64,000 bases of DNA from CAVPWP01 sp050789285 (GTDB lineage: Bacteria > Pseudomonadota > Alphaproteobacteria > Rhodobacterales > Rhodobacteraceae). The stretch lies in contig NZ_JBOUVX010000001.1 in assembly GCF_050789285.1 (NCBI RefSeq), positions 1,240,001-1,304,000 of the forward strand, in the 5' to 3' direction. Below the pieces are notes generated by a model. That model was not told the origin of the DNA and made no database searches. It saw nothing but the letters and a program-made list of their open reading frames with translations. The number at the start of each line of letters is the position of its first letter. The first letter of the stretch is position 1. A program made the position numbers and the translations under genes. Shown here in pieces: positions 16,375-24,833 of the stretch.

Positions 16375-18150
16375 TCACGCCAGATTCTCCTCGATCGCCC
16401 TCAGGGCGTCTCCAAGCGACATGATCTGCGTTATCTGCAGCGCCGAGAACTGAATGTCGAAGGCCTCCTCGAGCGAGTCGATCAACTCGATATGGGCCAG
16501 CGAGTCCCAGCCCTCGGTGTTGAACGGTGTCGATTGCAGGGAAAGCTCTGTGACCGGCAGGTTGAAGCATCGCGCGGCGACCTCCAGCACATCCGGCGCG
16601 TCGGGGGTTGGCCTCGCGTACATCGCCTGGAGGTGGCCGGCCATCACCTTGCCGGACGGGGTCCGGGGCAATGCATCCACGATGAAGAACTCGCGCGGCG
16701 AGCGTTCCGATGAAAGCTGCGACCGGCAGTACGCCGCAACATCCTCGGGCCGGATCACGGCATCGGGCGCCGGAACGATGGCCGCGACCAGCCGCTCGCC
16801 CATCGTTGGATCGGGAACGCCGAAGGCATAGGCCTCGGCGACACCGGGCATCGCCGTGAGGACCTGCGTTGCCGTTTCGGGGTGAATGGTCTTTCCCGCC
16901 GAAACGATGGCGGTTTTCTTCCGGCCAACAAATCTGAACAGTCCGTCGGGATCGACGCGAACGATATCGCCGGTGTAGAAGCGGCCGTTCCTGAGCACCT
17001 TCGCGGTTTCCTCGGGCGCATCGAAATATCCCCGCATCACGATCGGACCGGAAAGCACGAGTTCGCCCGGCGCGCCGGGCGCCACGGGCTGATCATGCGC
17101 ATCGAGCACCATGGCCTTGCACCCCACCGGACGGCCAAGCGAGCCCCGCCGCCGGGTGGCGCCGTCAGGGCCCGCGAAAATGGCGTCACAGACCACTTCG
17201 CTCAGTCCATAGGCGTTCACGACCGGAACGCCGAAGGTGTCTTCGAAGGCCTCCCACAGACCCTCGTCAAGCAGGTCGGCGCTGGACAGAACGAACCTGA
17301 ACTCCGGTGCGTCAAACACGGAGGCGCGATCGCGCCCCACACGATGCACGATGCGAAGCATCGCCGGAACAGAGATGAAATGCGTGACGCGGCCATTCCT
17401 GACGTAGTCGAGGATCGCCGGAACAGCCTGGACGGAAAATCGCATGGGCCGATGCAGACTGCCGCCAAACCAGATCGCGGTGAGGGGGCCGCGTATGAGT
17501 CCGTCCACATGATGCAGGGGCAACAGGTTGAACAGCCGCGACGTCTCGTCGAAGCCGTAAACCTCATGGAAGATGTCAAGCTGCGCGACGAGGTTTGCGA
17601 ACGTGAGTTCGATGGCCTTTGGCGCCGAGGTCGTTCCCGATGTCAGGACCAGCACCGCGACCTGGGGCACGTCCTGTGGGTCGGCAAACCGGTCGGGCGG
17701 CGCGCCATCGCGATCCTCTTCAAGCCGCAGACGGTCAATCGAGCCGTCCGGGGCGAAAAGGCGCAGCTCTGCTTCGCCGGACACCCCGTCGGTAACAAGC
17801 GCCCTTGCCCGGCAGAGGCCGACAAGCTCCGAAAGCTCGGCGTCCGTCGCCGCTGCATCGGCCATCACGGGCGTGATCCCGGATCGCAGCATGGCAAGAA
17901 ACAGCACGATGGCCCGGCGCGCCTGATCGCAATGGACGATGATCCTGTCGCCCGGCTCGATACCCGCCCGGCGCAGCCTGTCCGCAAGCCGCAGCATCTC
18001 GGCCCGGCATGCCGCGTAGGTGAGGGGGCCGGTTTCCAGGTCTGCGAAGAGGGTGCCGTCGGTGCGATCGAAGATCTGGTCGAACCTCTGCGAAAAGCGG
18101 CGCCAGCCGTCATCCCCGGGCAGGCTGATTGTCGTCTGGTCAGGTGTCAC
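16375..18150 (-). CDS. Acyl-AMP ligase fused to a C-terminal carrier-protein domain
   Basis: A 591-residue two-domain protein. Residues 1-510 form an ANL adenylating enzyme: phosphate-binding loop LTSGTTSAPKAIELT, YGLSEVV, FYTGDIVRVDPDGLFRFVGR and the C-terminal catalytic Lys in RTPSGKVMAGHL. Residues 515-590 form an acyl carrier protein with the phosphopantetheine Ser in EGWDSLAHIELID. It should activate a carboxylic acid and load it on its own carrier domain. The start is GTG at 18150, overlapping the thioesterase gene by 11 bp. It lacks condensation or ketosynthase domains. The substrate is unknown. Confidence 0.88.
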   Translation of the reverse strand: MTPDQTTISLPGDDGWRRFSQRFDQIFDRTDGTLFADLETGPLTYAACRAEMLRLADRLRRAGIEPGDRIIVHCDQARRAIVLFLAMLRSGITPVMADAAATDAELSELVGLCRARALVTDGVSGEAELRLFAPDGSIDRLRLEEDRDGAPPDRFADPQDVPQVAVLVLTSGTTSAPKAIELTFANLVAQLDIFHEVYGFDETSRLFNLLPLHHVDGLIRGPLTAIWFGGSLHRPMRFSVQAVPAILDYVRNGRVTHFISVPAMLRIVHRVGRDRASVFDAPEFRFVLSSADLLDEGLWEAFEDTFGVPVVNAYGLSEVVCDAIFAGPDGATRRRGSLGRPVGCKAMVLDAHDQPVAPGAPGELVLSGPIVMRGYFDAPEETAKVLRNGRFYTGDIVRVDPDGLFRFVGRKKTAIVSAGKTIHPETATQVLTAMPGVAEAYAFGVPDPTMGERLVAAIVPAPDAVIRPEDVAAYCRSQLSSERSPREFFIVDALPRTPSGKVMAGHLQAMYARPTPDAPDVLEVAARCFNLPVTELSLQSTPFNTEGWDSLAHIELIDSLEEAFDIQFSALQITQIMSLGDALRAIEENLA

Positions 18151-18961
18151 GATGCGTCTCTTGGTTCACGGAGTGCGCGATCCGTCTTGCAATGACGGAT
18201 GCGTTTTCAGGATCGTTCAGCATGGAAAGGTGGTCGCCGGGCACCGTGTGTACCGTGACCGGGCCTCGCACCATGTCGGACCAACCCAAGGAGTCACCAA
18301 GCCAATCGCGGTAGTGCGATCCGCTGGCCCGCAGCACCGTTGCCGGGGCAGAACTTGGGGCCGGTCGGTAAAGCCTGAATGCTTCATAGAGAAACCGCAT
18401 CACGGTTCGGTAGGACTCGGGGTGCCGCGACAGGTCGATGCGCCAGATCCCGTAGGCGGACAGGACGGAGGGATCCTGTTTCCGCAAAATCAGACGGCGC
18501 CAATTGAGCCGAAGATGTCTGCGGATGGCCTTGGCATGATGGACGGGATGCTTGAGAAATTCGCGCAGCCCCAGGGGCTTTCTCAGCGGAAGATCGAGGA
18601 TCCACACCATGTCGGGCCGCGCGCCGCGCAGATCGAGTTGCCGTCCGGTTTCATAGGCCAGGGCGCCGGCGAACGAAAATCCAAGAAGCTGTAGGGGGGG
18701 ATGAAGCCCGTGGCTCAGGATCTCTTCCGCAAACCGCCCTGCGACCACTTCAAGGGACTGCGCGTCCGGTTCCGTGATGAGGTCCGCCGGCAGCCGGAGG
18801 GCATAGCAGGACAGGGTCGAAGCAAGGCTGGAAACCAGGGATCGGGCATAGATCGTGTTGCCGCCGAAATCCGGAAAGACGACCAGCGACCCGGGGCGAT
18901 CTGCGTCCGTCAGTCTGTGCAGTATCGGGGATAGGCCTTGCGTGGGGCGCGTGTGTGTCAC
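18140..18961 (-). CDS. Type II thioesterase, alpha/beta hydrolase
   Basis: A 273-residue alpha/beta hydrolase of the thioesterase (PF00975-like) group. It has an early oxyanion segment VVFPDFGGNTIYARSL, nucleophile elbow LLGFSFAGALAYE with the catalytic Ser, and a C-terminal His in VPGDHLSML. I use the GTG at 18961, which overlaps the stop of the upstream GNAT gene (GTGA) and has GGAG nearby; longer versions run into that gene. It probably releases or proofreads acyl groups on the carrier domain encoded next door. Confidence 0.85.
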   Translation of the reverse strand: MTHTRPTQGLSPILHRLTDADRPGSLVVFPDFGGNTIYARSLVSSLASTLSCYALRLPADLITEPDAQSLEVVAGRFAEEILSHGLHPPLQLLGFSFAGALAYETGRQLDLRGARPDMVWILDLPLRKPLGLREFLKHPVHHAKAIRRHLRLNWRRLILRKQDPSVLSAYGIWRIDLSRHPESYRTVMRFLYEAFRLYRPAPSSAPATVLRASGSHYRDWLGDSLGWSDMVRGPVTVHTVPGDHLSMLNDPENASVIARRIAHSVNQETHRDT

Positions 18962-20148
18962 TGCCGCTCCCCTGACCGCACGAAGGGAAGTCGCGCTGTT
19001 TCCGCCATACGCTCGGCCTCTGCCGTTCGGGTCCGGCCGTGGCATGCGGCGATGGCCACGTCGCGAAATGCGGGCGAGCGGTACCAGAAGGCGTGGTGCG
19101 TCGGACTTGGTGCAAGCCCGTAGTGGGCCTTGTGCTCTCCGGTTGCGCCAAAATCGAGACACTCCAGCCCGGTCACAAAAGCGCGTTCGATGGCGCGGTA
19201 AATCACCTGATCGAAATACAGAAATCGCATGGCTGCCCTCTGGCCCCAGTAGAGCGAATATCCGCGCGACGGGCCGGCGACCGAAAACACCGCCCCGGCC
19301 AATTCGCCGCCGACGGTGGAGACGGAGACATCTATACGCTCGCTCATCGTTCGAAACACGTGGTCAAAAAACGACTGGTTGAGCCATGTCTCGGACCGAT
19401 GGCGCAAGAAGTTGTCGACATAGAGGGGAAAGAAAGTCGCCGACATGTCCGCCGGGATCTCTGCCCCGCGATAGTGCCGGAACGACACGCCTTCATCGGC
19501 CAGCCTGCGGCGGTGCCGCTTGATCTCGGTGCGACGCTTGGTGATCATTCGACCAAGGAATTGGTCGAAAGACGTCTCGTCGCCGGCTTGCCAGGTGTAG
19601 GTGTTCGACTGGCCCATCGCGAAACCGCAGGCCGCAAGCGCGTCCACCTCGTCCGAGCCGTCACGAAGGTAAGAGATCTGGACAGAGGACGCTCCGCGCT
19701 CTTCCGCGGTGGCCTGAAGGGCTTCCGCCAGCCTTCTGATCGCCACCCGGCGATCCACGCCCCCGCGAACGAGCAGCCTTTGCCCCGAGAAGGGCACCAT
19801 CGGCACTTCGACCTGGAGTTTCGGAAAGTACTCTCCCACGACGCGTCGGTGCGCTATCGCGTGGCCGATGTCGGCACCAAGTTCACCCTTCGAGTTCGTC
19901 TTGAGGTATGCCGGCGCGGCCGCGACGATGCGGCCCCCGGCGTCCTTCAGGACCACGTGGCAGGGCGTGAAACCGTTCTCGGCGCTGGCGACGCCACTGC
20001 GTTCCAGCGCGTCGAGCATCTGGTGACGCAACAGCGGGTCGTCGTGTCCGACGCAGGCGTTCCAGTCCGATGCGGGGATTTCCAGGATCGAGGAATGGGA
20101 CTGCGTGGACCAGCCCGCACCGTCCTGCGCTGCCTCACCCAATGACAT
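18958..20148 (-). CDS. FemAB-like GNAT acyltransferase
   Basis: A 396-residue protein matching the PF04339-type FemAB-like/GNAT group. The conserved C-terminal block reads YSLYWGQRA, then FDQVIYRAIERAF and LDFGATGEHKAHYGL near residues 300-350; the middle carries KRRTEIKRHRRRL. Such proteins transfer acyl or aminoacyl groups to amines. The ATG at 20148 overlaps the end of the gamma-glutamyltransferase gene by 14 bp. In this operon it is the likely amide-forming enzyme, using the carrier-bound acyl group or an aminoacyl donor. That assignment is inference. Confidence 0.8.
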   Translation of the reverse strand: MSLGEAAQDGAGWSTQSHSSILEIPASDWNACVGHDDPLLRHQMLDALERSGVASAENGFTPCHVVLKDAGGRIVAAAPAYLKTNSKGELGADIGHAIAHRRVVGEYFPKLQVEVPMVPFSGQRLLVRGGVDRRVAIRRLAEALQATAEERGASSVQISYLRDGSDEVDALAACGFAMGQSNTYTWQAGDETSFDQFLGRMITKRRTEIKRHRRRLADEGVSFRHYRGAEIPADMSATFFPLYVDNFLRHRSETWLNQSFFDHVFRTMSERIDVSVSTVGGELAGAVFSVAGPSRGYSLYWGQRAAMRFLYFDQVIYRAIERAFVTGLECLDFGATGEHKAHYGLAPSPTHHAFWYRSPAFRDVAIAACHGRTRTAEAERMAETARLPFVRSGERQ

Positions 20149-21817
20149 CGCCGCCCCCTGCCTGAAGGATCTGGCCGCTTGCGCGCCTGGGGTCGGCCGG
20201 CGCCTCGTCGCCGCCTGCACCCACCGACACAAGGCAGAGCGAGGCCTTGCCAACCCCCGCCGCCGGCGTGCGGACGGCCTTGTGACCGCGCCTGACGAGG
20301 TCGTCGAACACGCCTTCCGGCACCTCGTCCTCCACGCTGATGCGACCTGGAAACACAAGATGGGGCGACGACGACTGCGGTGCGCTTTGGGTGAAGACAC
20401 GCGGCGCTGCGACCGCGGCCGCCAGAGACTCTCCCCGGAACAGATGCCGCGCAAGGACCTGGGTCATCGCCTGAAGCTGATAATCGCCACCGGGCCCGCC
20501 CCCTGCGACCACGCGCCCGTCGTCGTGAACGAAAAGCGTCGGGCAGGCCGTGACCCGGGGCCTTCGGCCCGGCGCCGCGGCGGCCCGATGGGTGGGTTCG
20601 ACGAACGACTGGCTTCCCCGGGTGGAGATCACGAACCCCAGGCCAGGCACGACAGGGCCGTCGCTTGCCGCATCGCTTGGGGTTGCGGCAAATACGTTGC
20701 CACCCGAATCCGCCACGACCGCGACGGATGTGTCGAGCGCCATCTGGTCGCTGCCAATCGCCCCATCGCGCTTTGCCGCGCCCGGCAGGCCAGGGTGCGG
20801 CAAGGCGGGATGCGCCTTATCGCCATCGATCAGCCCCGCGCGATCCGCCGCGTATTGCGCGCAGAGAAGCCGTGCCATGGGGATGTCGGCAAAGTCCGGA
20901 TCTCCGTAAAGCGCGTCCCGGTCGGCGAGCGCCAGCTTTAGCGCCTCGAGAACATGATGATAAAAGATGCCCTCGCGTTCCAAGGGGATACCCCGAAGGG
21001 ATCGCTCGATGATCATGAGCGCCTGCGACAGAGCCGGGCCCTGCGACCAGGGCCCGCAGGTGAACACCGTTCCACCCGATATCCGCGCCTGCGTCGCGGC
21101 TTCGACCCGTGTCGTGTGGGTGGCTAGATCTTCGAGGTCCAGCCAGCCGCCCTCGTCGGCGACGTGCGAGACCATTTCCCGTGCAATTTCGCCGCGGTAG
21201 AACAGATCGTAGACGGCATCGAGTCCGCTTTCGCGGTCGGGTGCCGCACGGTCTGCGGCGATCATGCGCTCGATGGTGCGGGAAAGCTCGGGGTAGGTGA
21301 TCTGGTCGCCCACGTCGGGGATCCTGCCTCCCGGCATCCAGATCCGCGCGTTGCCCGGGTACTTCAGATAACTGCGCGCATGCGAGGCGACGGTTTCAAC
21401 CAGTTCGCGATGCGCCGGAAAGCCCTCGGCAGCCAGCCGCGCGGCCGGATCGGCCAGGTGGGCGAAGCGCATCGTGCCGAAGCGCCGCAGGGCGGTGATC
21501 CACGCGCCAACCGCGCCGGGCACGACGGTGCGCGCGATGCCGACGGGAATGCGGCCCCTGTGCCGTTCGCGGAACACATCCGCACGGGTTGCGGCGGGCC
21601 AGCGCCCGACTCCATCGACAACCTGCGCCGACGGATCGTTCGCCATCTTGACGATGATTGGGGAAATGCCGCCGATCTGGACCTGTTCGGCATGCAGAAC
21701 CGACAGCGCCAGGCAGGCGGCCACGCCAGCATCTACGGCGTTTCCACCCCGCTCCAGAATGGAAGCCGCAATCCGGGCAGCATCCGGATGACCGGCGGAT
21801 ACGCAATAACCAGGCAC
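20135..21817 (-). CDS. Gamma-glutamyltransferase-like Ntn hydrolase, no signal peptide
   Basis: About 560 residues from the GTG at 21817; a TTG at 21883 would add 22 residues. The N-terminal signature is SAGHPDAARIAASILERGGN, then AVDAGVAACLAL. The autoprocessing nucleophile Thr is visible in LDTSVAVVADSGG near residue 360, followed by the family motif GGGPGGDYQLQA near 440. Secreted GGTs have a signal peptide; none is seen here, so it may act in the cytosol. It may transfer or hydrolyse a gamma-glutamyl or acyl-amide group in the pathway. A perfect 14-bp palindrome lies just upstream of the GTG. Confidence 0.82.
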   Translation of the reverse strand: MPGYCVSAGHPDAARIAASILERGGNAVDAGVAACLALSVLHAEQVQIGGISPIIVKMANDPSAQVVDGVGRWPAATRADVFRERHRGRIPVGIARTVVPGAVGAWITALRRFGTMRFAHLADPAARLAAEGFPAHRELVETVASHARSYLKYPGNARIWMPGGRIPDVGDQITYPELSRTIERMIAADRAAPDRESGLDAVYDLFYRGEIAREMVSHVADEGGWLDLEDLATHTTRVEAATQARISGGTVFTCGPWSQGPALSQALMIIERSLRGIPLEREGIFYHHVLEALKLALADRDALYGDPDFADIPMARLLCAQYAADRAGLIDGDKAHPALPHPGLPGAAKRDGAIGSDQMALDTSVAVVADSGGNVFAATPSDAASDGPVVPGLGFVISTRGSQSFVEPTHRAAAAPGRRPRVTACPTLFVHDDGRVVAGGGPGGDYQLQAMTQVLARHLFRGESLAAAVAAPRVFTQSAPQSSSPHLVFPGRISVEDEVPEGVFDDLVRRGHKAVRTPAAGVGKASLCLVSVGAGGDEAPADPRRASGQILQAGGGDVIG

Positions 21818-21850
21818 TCTGACAATCCATCGACATGCGGAAGATCCGCG

Positions 21851-21864
21851 GTGCAACGTTGCAC
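21851..21864. promoter_or_regulatory. Perfect palindrome upstream of the GGT-like gene
   Basis: GTGCAACGTTGCAC is a perfect 14-bp palindrome, 34-47 bp upstream of the GTG start at 21817. Placed here it could be an operator for the four or five genes downstream. If the TTG at 21883 is the true start, it would lie inside the coding region instead. Confidence 0.4.
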
Positions 21865-21984
21865 GACCGATGAATTTTTCCAAGCAGGGCTTTGCCAGGC
21901 CCCGGCTTCAGGACCTCGCGACCTGCCGTGCCAGCCGCCCCGGGGTCGAACTGTCTGTCAAAGGTGCGACGGCTCGGGTCCGGC

Positions 21985-23163
21985 TCATGCGGGCCGATCG
22001 TGCGGCCCGGCCGCGATTATCCGGCGGACGAGCAGCAGCAACAGCACGCAAAGACCGATCAGGACCACCGCCGCATCGAAGCTGCCCGCCGCCGATCCGG
22101 TCAGCGCGGCCAGCCATCCGCCAAGCACGGGTCCACTCAGCGTGACCGCGTAATAGAGCGTGAAGAACAGCCCCATGCCCAACGCGCGCGTCGCGGGGTC
22201 CAGCACCGCCGCCGGCAGCGTCATGATCGGCCCGGCGCACAGGCCCGTGCCGATCCCGATCAGCGCGAATCCCGGCGCCGGCGGCAGGCCGATTCGGATC
22301 GAGATCAGCCCCGCGCCGAAGACCGCCAGCCCGCACAGGATGACGCCGTCGCGCGCCCCCGTCCGATCCGCGAGGATGCCGCCGAACGGGGCGCAGAGGG
22401 CCAGCATCCACAGCGACAGGCTGGTCAGGCCGCTGGCCGCGACCAGGGGCAGGCCCCGCTGGGTCAGAAGCGCGGGCCCAAAGCTGAAGGCAAGGATCAG
22501 CGCCGCGTTGACGAAGGCCCAGATCAGCGCCGCCGCGACCAGTCCGGTGCGCCGCGCGCCGTGCGGCCACCCGGCGGGCAAGGCCCCGCCCGCAGCCTGT
22601 GGTGCGGCGCGGAACAGCCCCAGCAACAGCCCCAGGCCCAGCGCCGCAAGGGCGGCACTGCTGCCCAAGGCCCAATCCAACCCGCCCAGCGCCGCGACAC
22701 CGGGCAGCACCGCCAGCGCCAGCGCGATGCCGAATGGCCAGGAATTGATGTAGATCGCCATCGCCGTGCTGATCTCGCGTCCCGCGAACCAGTCGGCGAC
22801 GGCCTTGGTGCCGATCACGTTGAGCATGACGCCGCCGACACCGGCGATCAGCCGCGCCGCGATCTGCCCGGCGAAACCGTCGACCAGCAGCGCAAGGGCG
22901 CCGCCCGCCAGCATCAGCGCGCTACCCAGAACCAGCAGCCGCTTGTCGCCAAAGCGCGCCGACAGCGACCCCCCGGGCAGGGCGATGACGATGCCTGGCG
23001 CGAAATACAGCCCCACAAGCAGGCCGATGTCGGCCAGTCCGACCCCGTAGGTGGTGACGAACAGCGGCGACAGCGCGCCGACCATCTGGAACTGAAACGC
23101 CATCGCTGTCCGCGCGATGAACAGGATGGCCAGCATCCGCCAGCGCGCCGCTGCGTGTTCCAT
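21985..23163 (-). CDS. Major facilitator superfamily transporter
   Basis: A 392-residue protein with 12 predicted membrane spans. The loop between spans 2 and 3 carries the MFS motif A-like GGSLSARFGDKRLL; a second copy, GGILADRTGARDG, follows span 8. The N-terminus is short and cytoplasmic. It is on the same strand as the ligase/thioesterase/GNAT genes and about 170 bp upstream of the GGT-like start, so it may export the pathway product or import a precursor. Substrate unknown. Confidence 0.85.
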   Translation of the reverse strand: MEHAAARWRMLAILFIARTAMAFQFQMVGALSPLFVTTYGVGLADIGLLVGLYFAPGIVIALPGGSLSARFGDKRLLVLGSALMLAGGALALLVDGFAGQIAARLIAGVGGVMLNVIGTKAVADWFAGREISTAMAIYINSWPFGIALALAVLPGVAALGGLDWALGSSAALAALGLGLLLGLFRAAPQAAGGALPAGWPHGARRTGLVAAALIWAFVNAALILAFSFGPALLTQRGLPLVAASGLTSLSLWMLALCAPFGGILADRTGARDGVILCGLAVFGAGLISIRIGLPPAPGFALIGIGTGLCAGPIMTLPAAVLDPATRALGMGLFFTLYYAVTLSGPVLGGWLAALTGSAAGSFDAAVVLIGLCVLLLLLVRRIIAAGPHDRPA

Positions 23164-23665
23164 GCCGCCCCGCGATCGACCGCCGCCAGGTTGGCAGCGA
23201 GATGACTTTGCGCCAGATCGGCGGGAAGGTCCTACAGAACATGCTAAAAAGTTCTAAATCCGCACGGGCGGCCGGGCTGGCCTCGTCACGGCGGAAGCAA
23301 CCTCCCGCAGAACGGTCAGCCCTCTCCTGTGCCGCTGCCGCAGGAAACGGCGCAATCGGGCGGGCATCGCTGCCCGCAGGTGCGACGGGCCGCCTGGGCG
23401 CGGTGGTCATTGCAGTCCCATCGCTGGCAGAGAAGACGGCCCGCGACCTGCCATGTGGGGTGACGCTGTCGCGGCGCCGGGTCAGCATTCCTTCGACGCG
23501 CCCTCGATCTGGCGGCCGCCGCCGCGCGTTCATCGGTGGCGGGGTTGCACGGAAATGCCGCAGGAAGGCCGTGGACACTTGACCGAAGTCATGGACGGGG
23601 GTCGAAAAAGCTGGCGAGCCTTTTCACCAGTGTTGAAGGCCGGACGCGGCAAGGAGCGAGATGAC
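23164..23665. other. Divergent intergenic region
   Basis: No convincing gene in these 500 bp; GC-rich frames here lack protein-like composition. On the left is the promoter region of the MFS gene with the inverted repeat at 23236-23255. On the right, AAGGAG at 23651-23656 is the ribosome site of the next gene. Confidence 0.5.
23236..23255. promoter_or_regulatory. Inverted repeat upstream of MFS gene
   Basis: AGAAC-N10-GTTCT, a two-armed inverted repeat 73-92 bp upstream of the MFS start on the minus strand, in an A/T-rich patch unlike its surroundings. Spacing and position suit a dimeric repressor. It does not fit the alphaproteobacterial LexA direct-repeat box. The regulator is unknown. Confidence 0.35.
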
Positions 23666-24511
23666 ATGGCAGGCACCGAGACAGCGGACCTCTACATTGG
23701 GTTCACGGCGCCGCTCTTGCCGTTTTCCTATCTCGCGGTCCTGACCCTCATTGCGCTTCCCATCGCGGCATTCCTTGGGTTCCGTCTTGGAACGATCACA
23801 TACCGCCGCCGACAGGACGCCGACGCGCCGTCCGAACAGGTGTCGGGTGCTACCTCGCTTGGAGCGATGCTTGCCCTGCTTGGGCTTCTGCTGGGCTTCG
23901 CCTTCAGTTCGGCGCTTGGCTGGCGCGGCGACCGGCAAGCGGCGCTGGTCCAAGAAGCGGCGGCAATCAGCACGGCCTTCCTGAGCGCCAACCTCGTGGA
24001 TGACCCCGCGCGCACAAATCTTCAGTCTCGGATCCTTGCCTACGCACAGACGCGCATCGCAAGCAGTGACGATATTCGGACGGAAGACGCGTGGAATGCG
24101 TTCCTGAAACGGACATTCGAGGCACAGTCGCGGATTTGGCCCGCCACGATGCAGGCGATTGGCGGGGCCACATCCGACCCGATCCGGGCAGCGGTCGTGC
24201 GCAGCGTCACCGACATGCTGGATGCCCACACCTTCCGGCTTGCCGCGGCAGAGGAACAGATCCCGCCACCCGTCAAGCTCACGATCTTTCTGGCATCCTT
24301 CGCTGCGATCTTCTTTGTCGGCAACCAGAGCGCCCTGCAGGGCCGACGGCTGACCTGGCATGTGTTCGCATTTGCGGGGCTACTCTCCGTCGTGATGATC
24401 ATGATCTTCGATCTGGACCGCGCGCTGGAAGGCACGATCAGGGTGAACCCCGATACCATGCTTGCCACCATCCGCGAGATGGAGGCGGCCTTGCCGGTTC
24501 CCTCCGACTGA
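23666..24511 (+). CDS. DUF4239-type membrane protein
   Basis: A 281-residue inner-membrane protein. Two spans lie near residues 10-35 and 58-80 (LLGLLLGFAFSSALGWR), then a long cytoplasmic helical region (EAAAISTAFLSANLVDD), then two further spans near 205-250. This matches bestrophin-like DUF4239 proteins, whose function is not established. The ATG at 23666 has AAGGAG 9 nt upstream; an earlier in-frame ATG at 23453 lacks this. It stands alone between oppositely oriented or widely spaced genes. Confidence 0.8.
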   Translation: MAGTETADLYIGFTAPLLPFSYLAVLTLIALPIAAFLGFRLGTITYRRRQDADAPSEQVSGATSLGAMLALLGLLLGFAFSSALGWRGDRQAALVQEAAAISTAFLSANLVDDPARTNLQSRILAYAQTRIASSDDIRTEDAWNAFLKRTFEAQSRIWPATMQAIGGATSDPIRAAVVRSVTDMLDAHTFRLAAAEEQIPPPVKLTIFLASFAAIFFVGNQSALQGRRLTWHVFAFAGLLSVVMIMIFDLDRALEGTIRVNPDTMLATIREMEAALPVPSD

Positions 24512-24833
24512 GGTGCCCTTCGCCTCAGGGCATGGCGGTGCGTTGCGCCGGACGGCCTTGTGGGGCTGCCTTGCCGGCGTGCCGCGGAAGGGGAGAGCAC
24601 GTGGTCCGCATGTCGCGTCCGGCGATCCGCAGGAAGGCCGGCCCGGGTGCCTGTGCACCCGGAACACCGCACGCTTTTCCGGGACCAGGCGGACCCCCCT
24701 TTGGCCGTGCGCGCTTCAAGCCGGGGCGCACCGCATGGATGCAGGCCCGGGCGTCGCCGTCCCAGATGGCAAATCGCCGGATTTGTGGCACAACCAAATG
24801 ACGGGCCGTCCTGTGCCCGACGCGGGAGGGTGG
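24512..24833. other. Gap, no gene seen
   Basis: About 320 bp with no supported feature apart from the GGGAGG ribosome site of the next gene at its right end. No hairpin terminator after the DUF4239 gene was recognised. Confidence 0.4.

Noticed and set aside
23202..23582. A 126-codon plus-strand frame in the gap after the MFS gene
   Set aside because: Composition rich in Arg/Ala/Ser without motifs, and it covers the inverted repeat and promoter region of the divergent gene.
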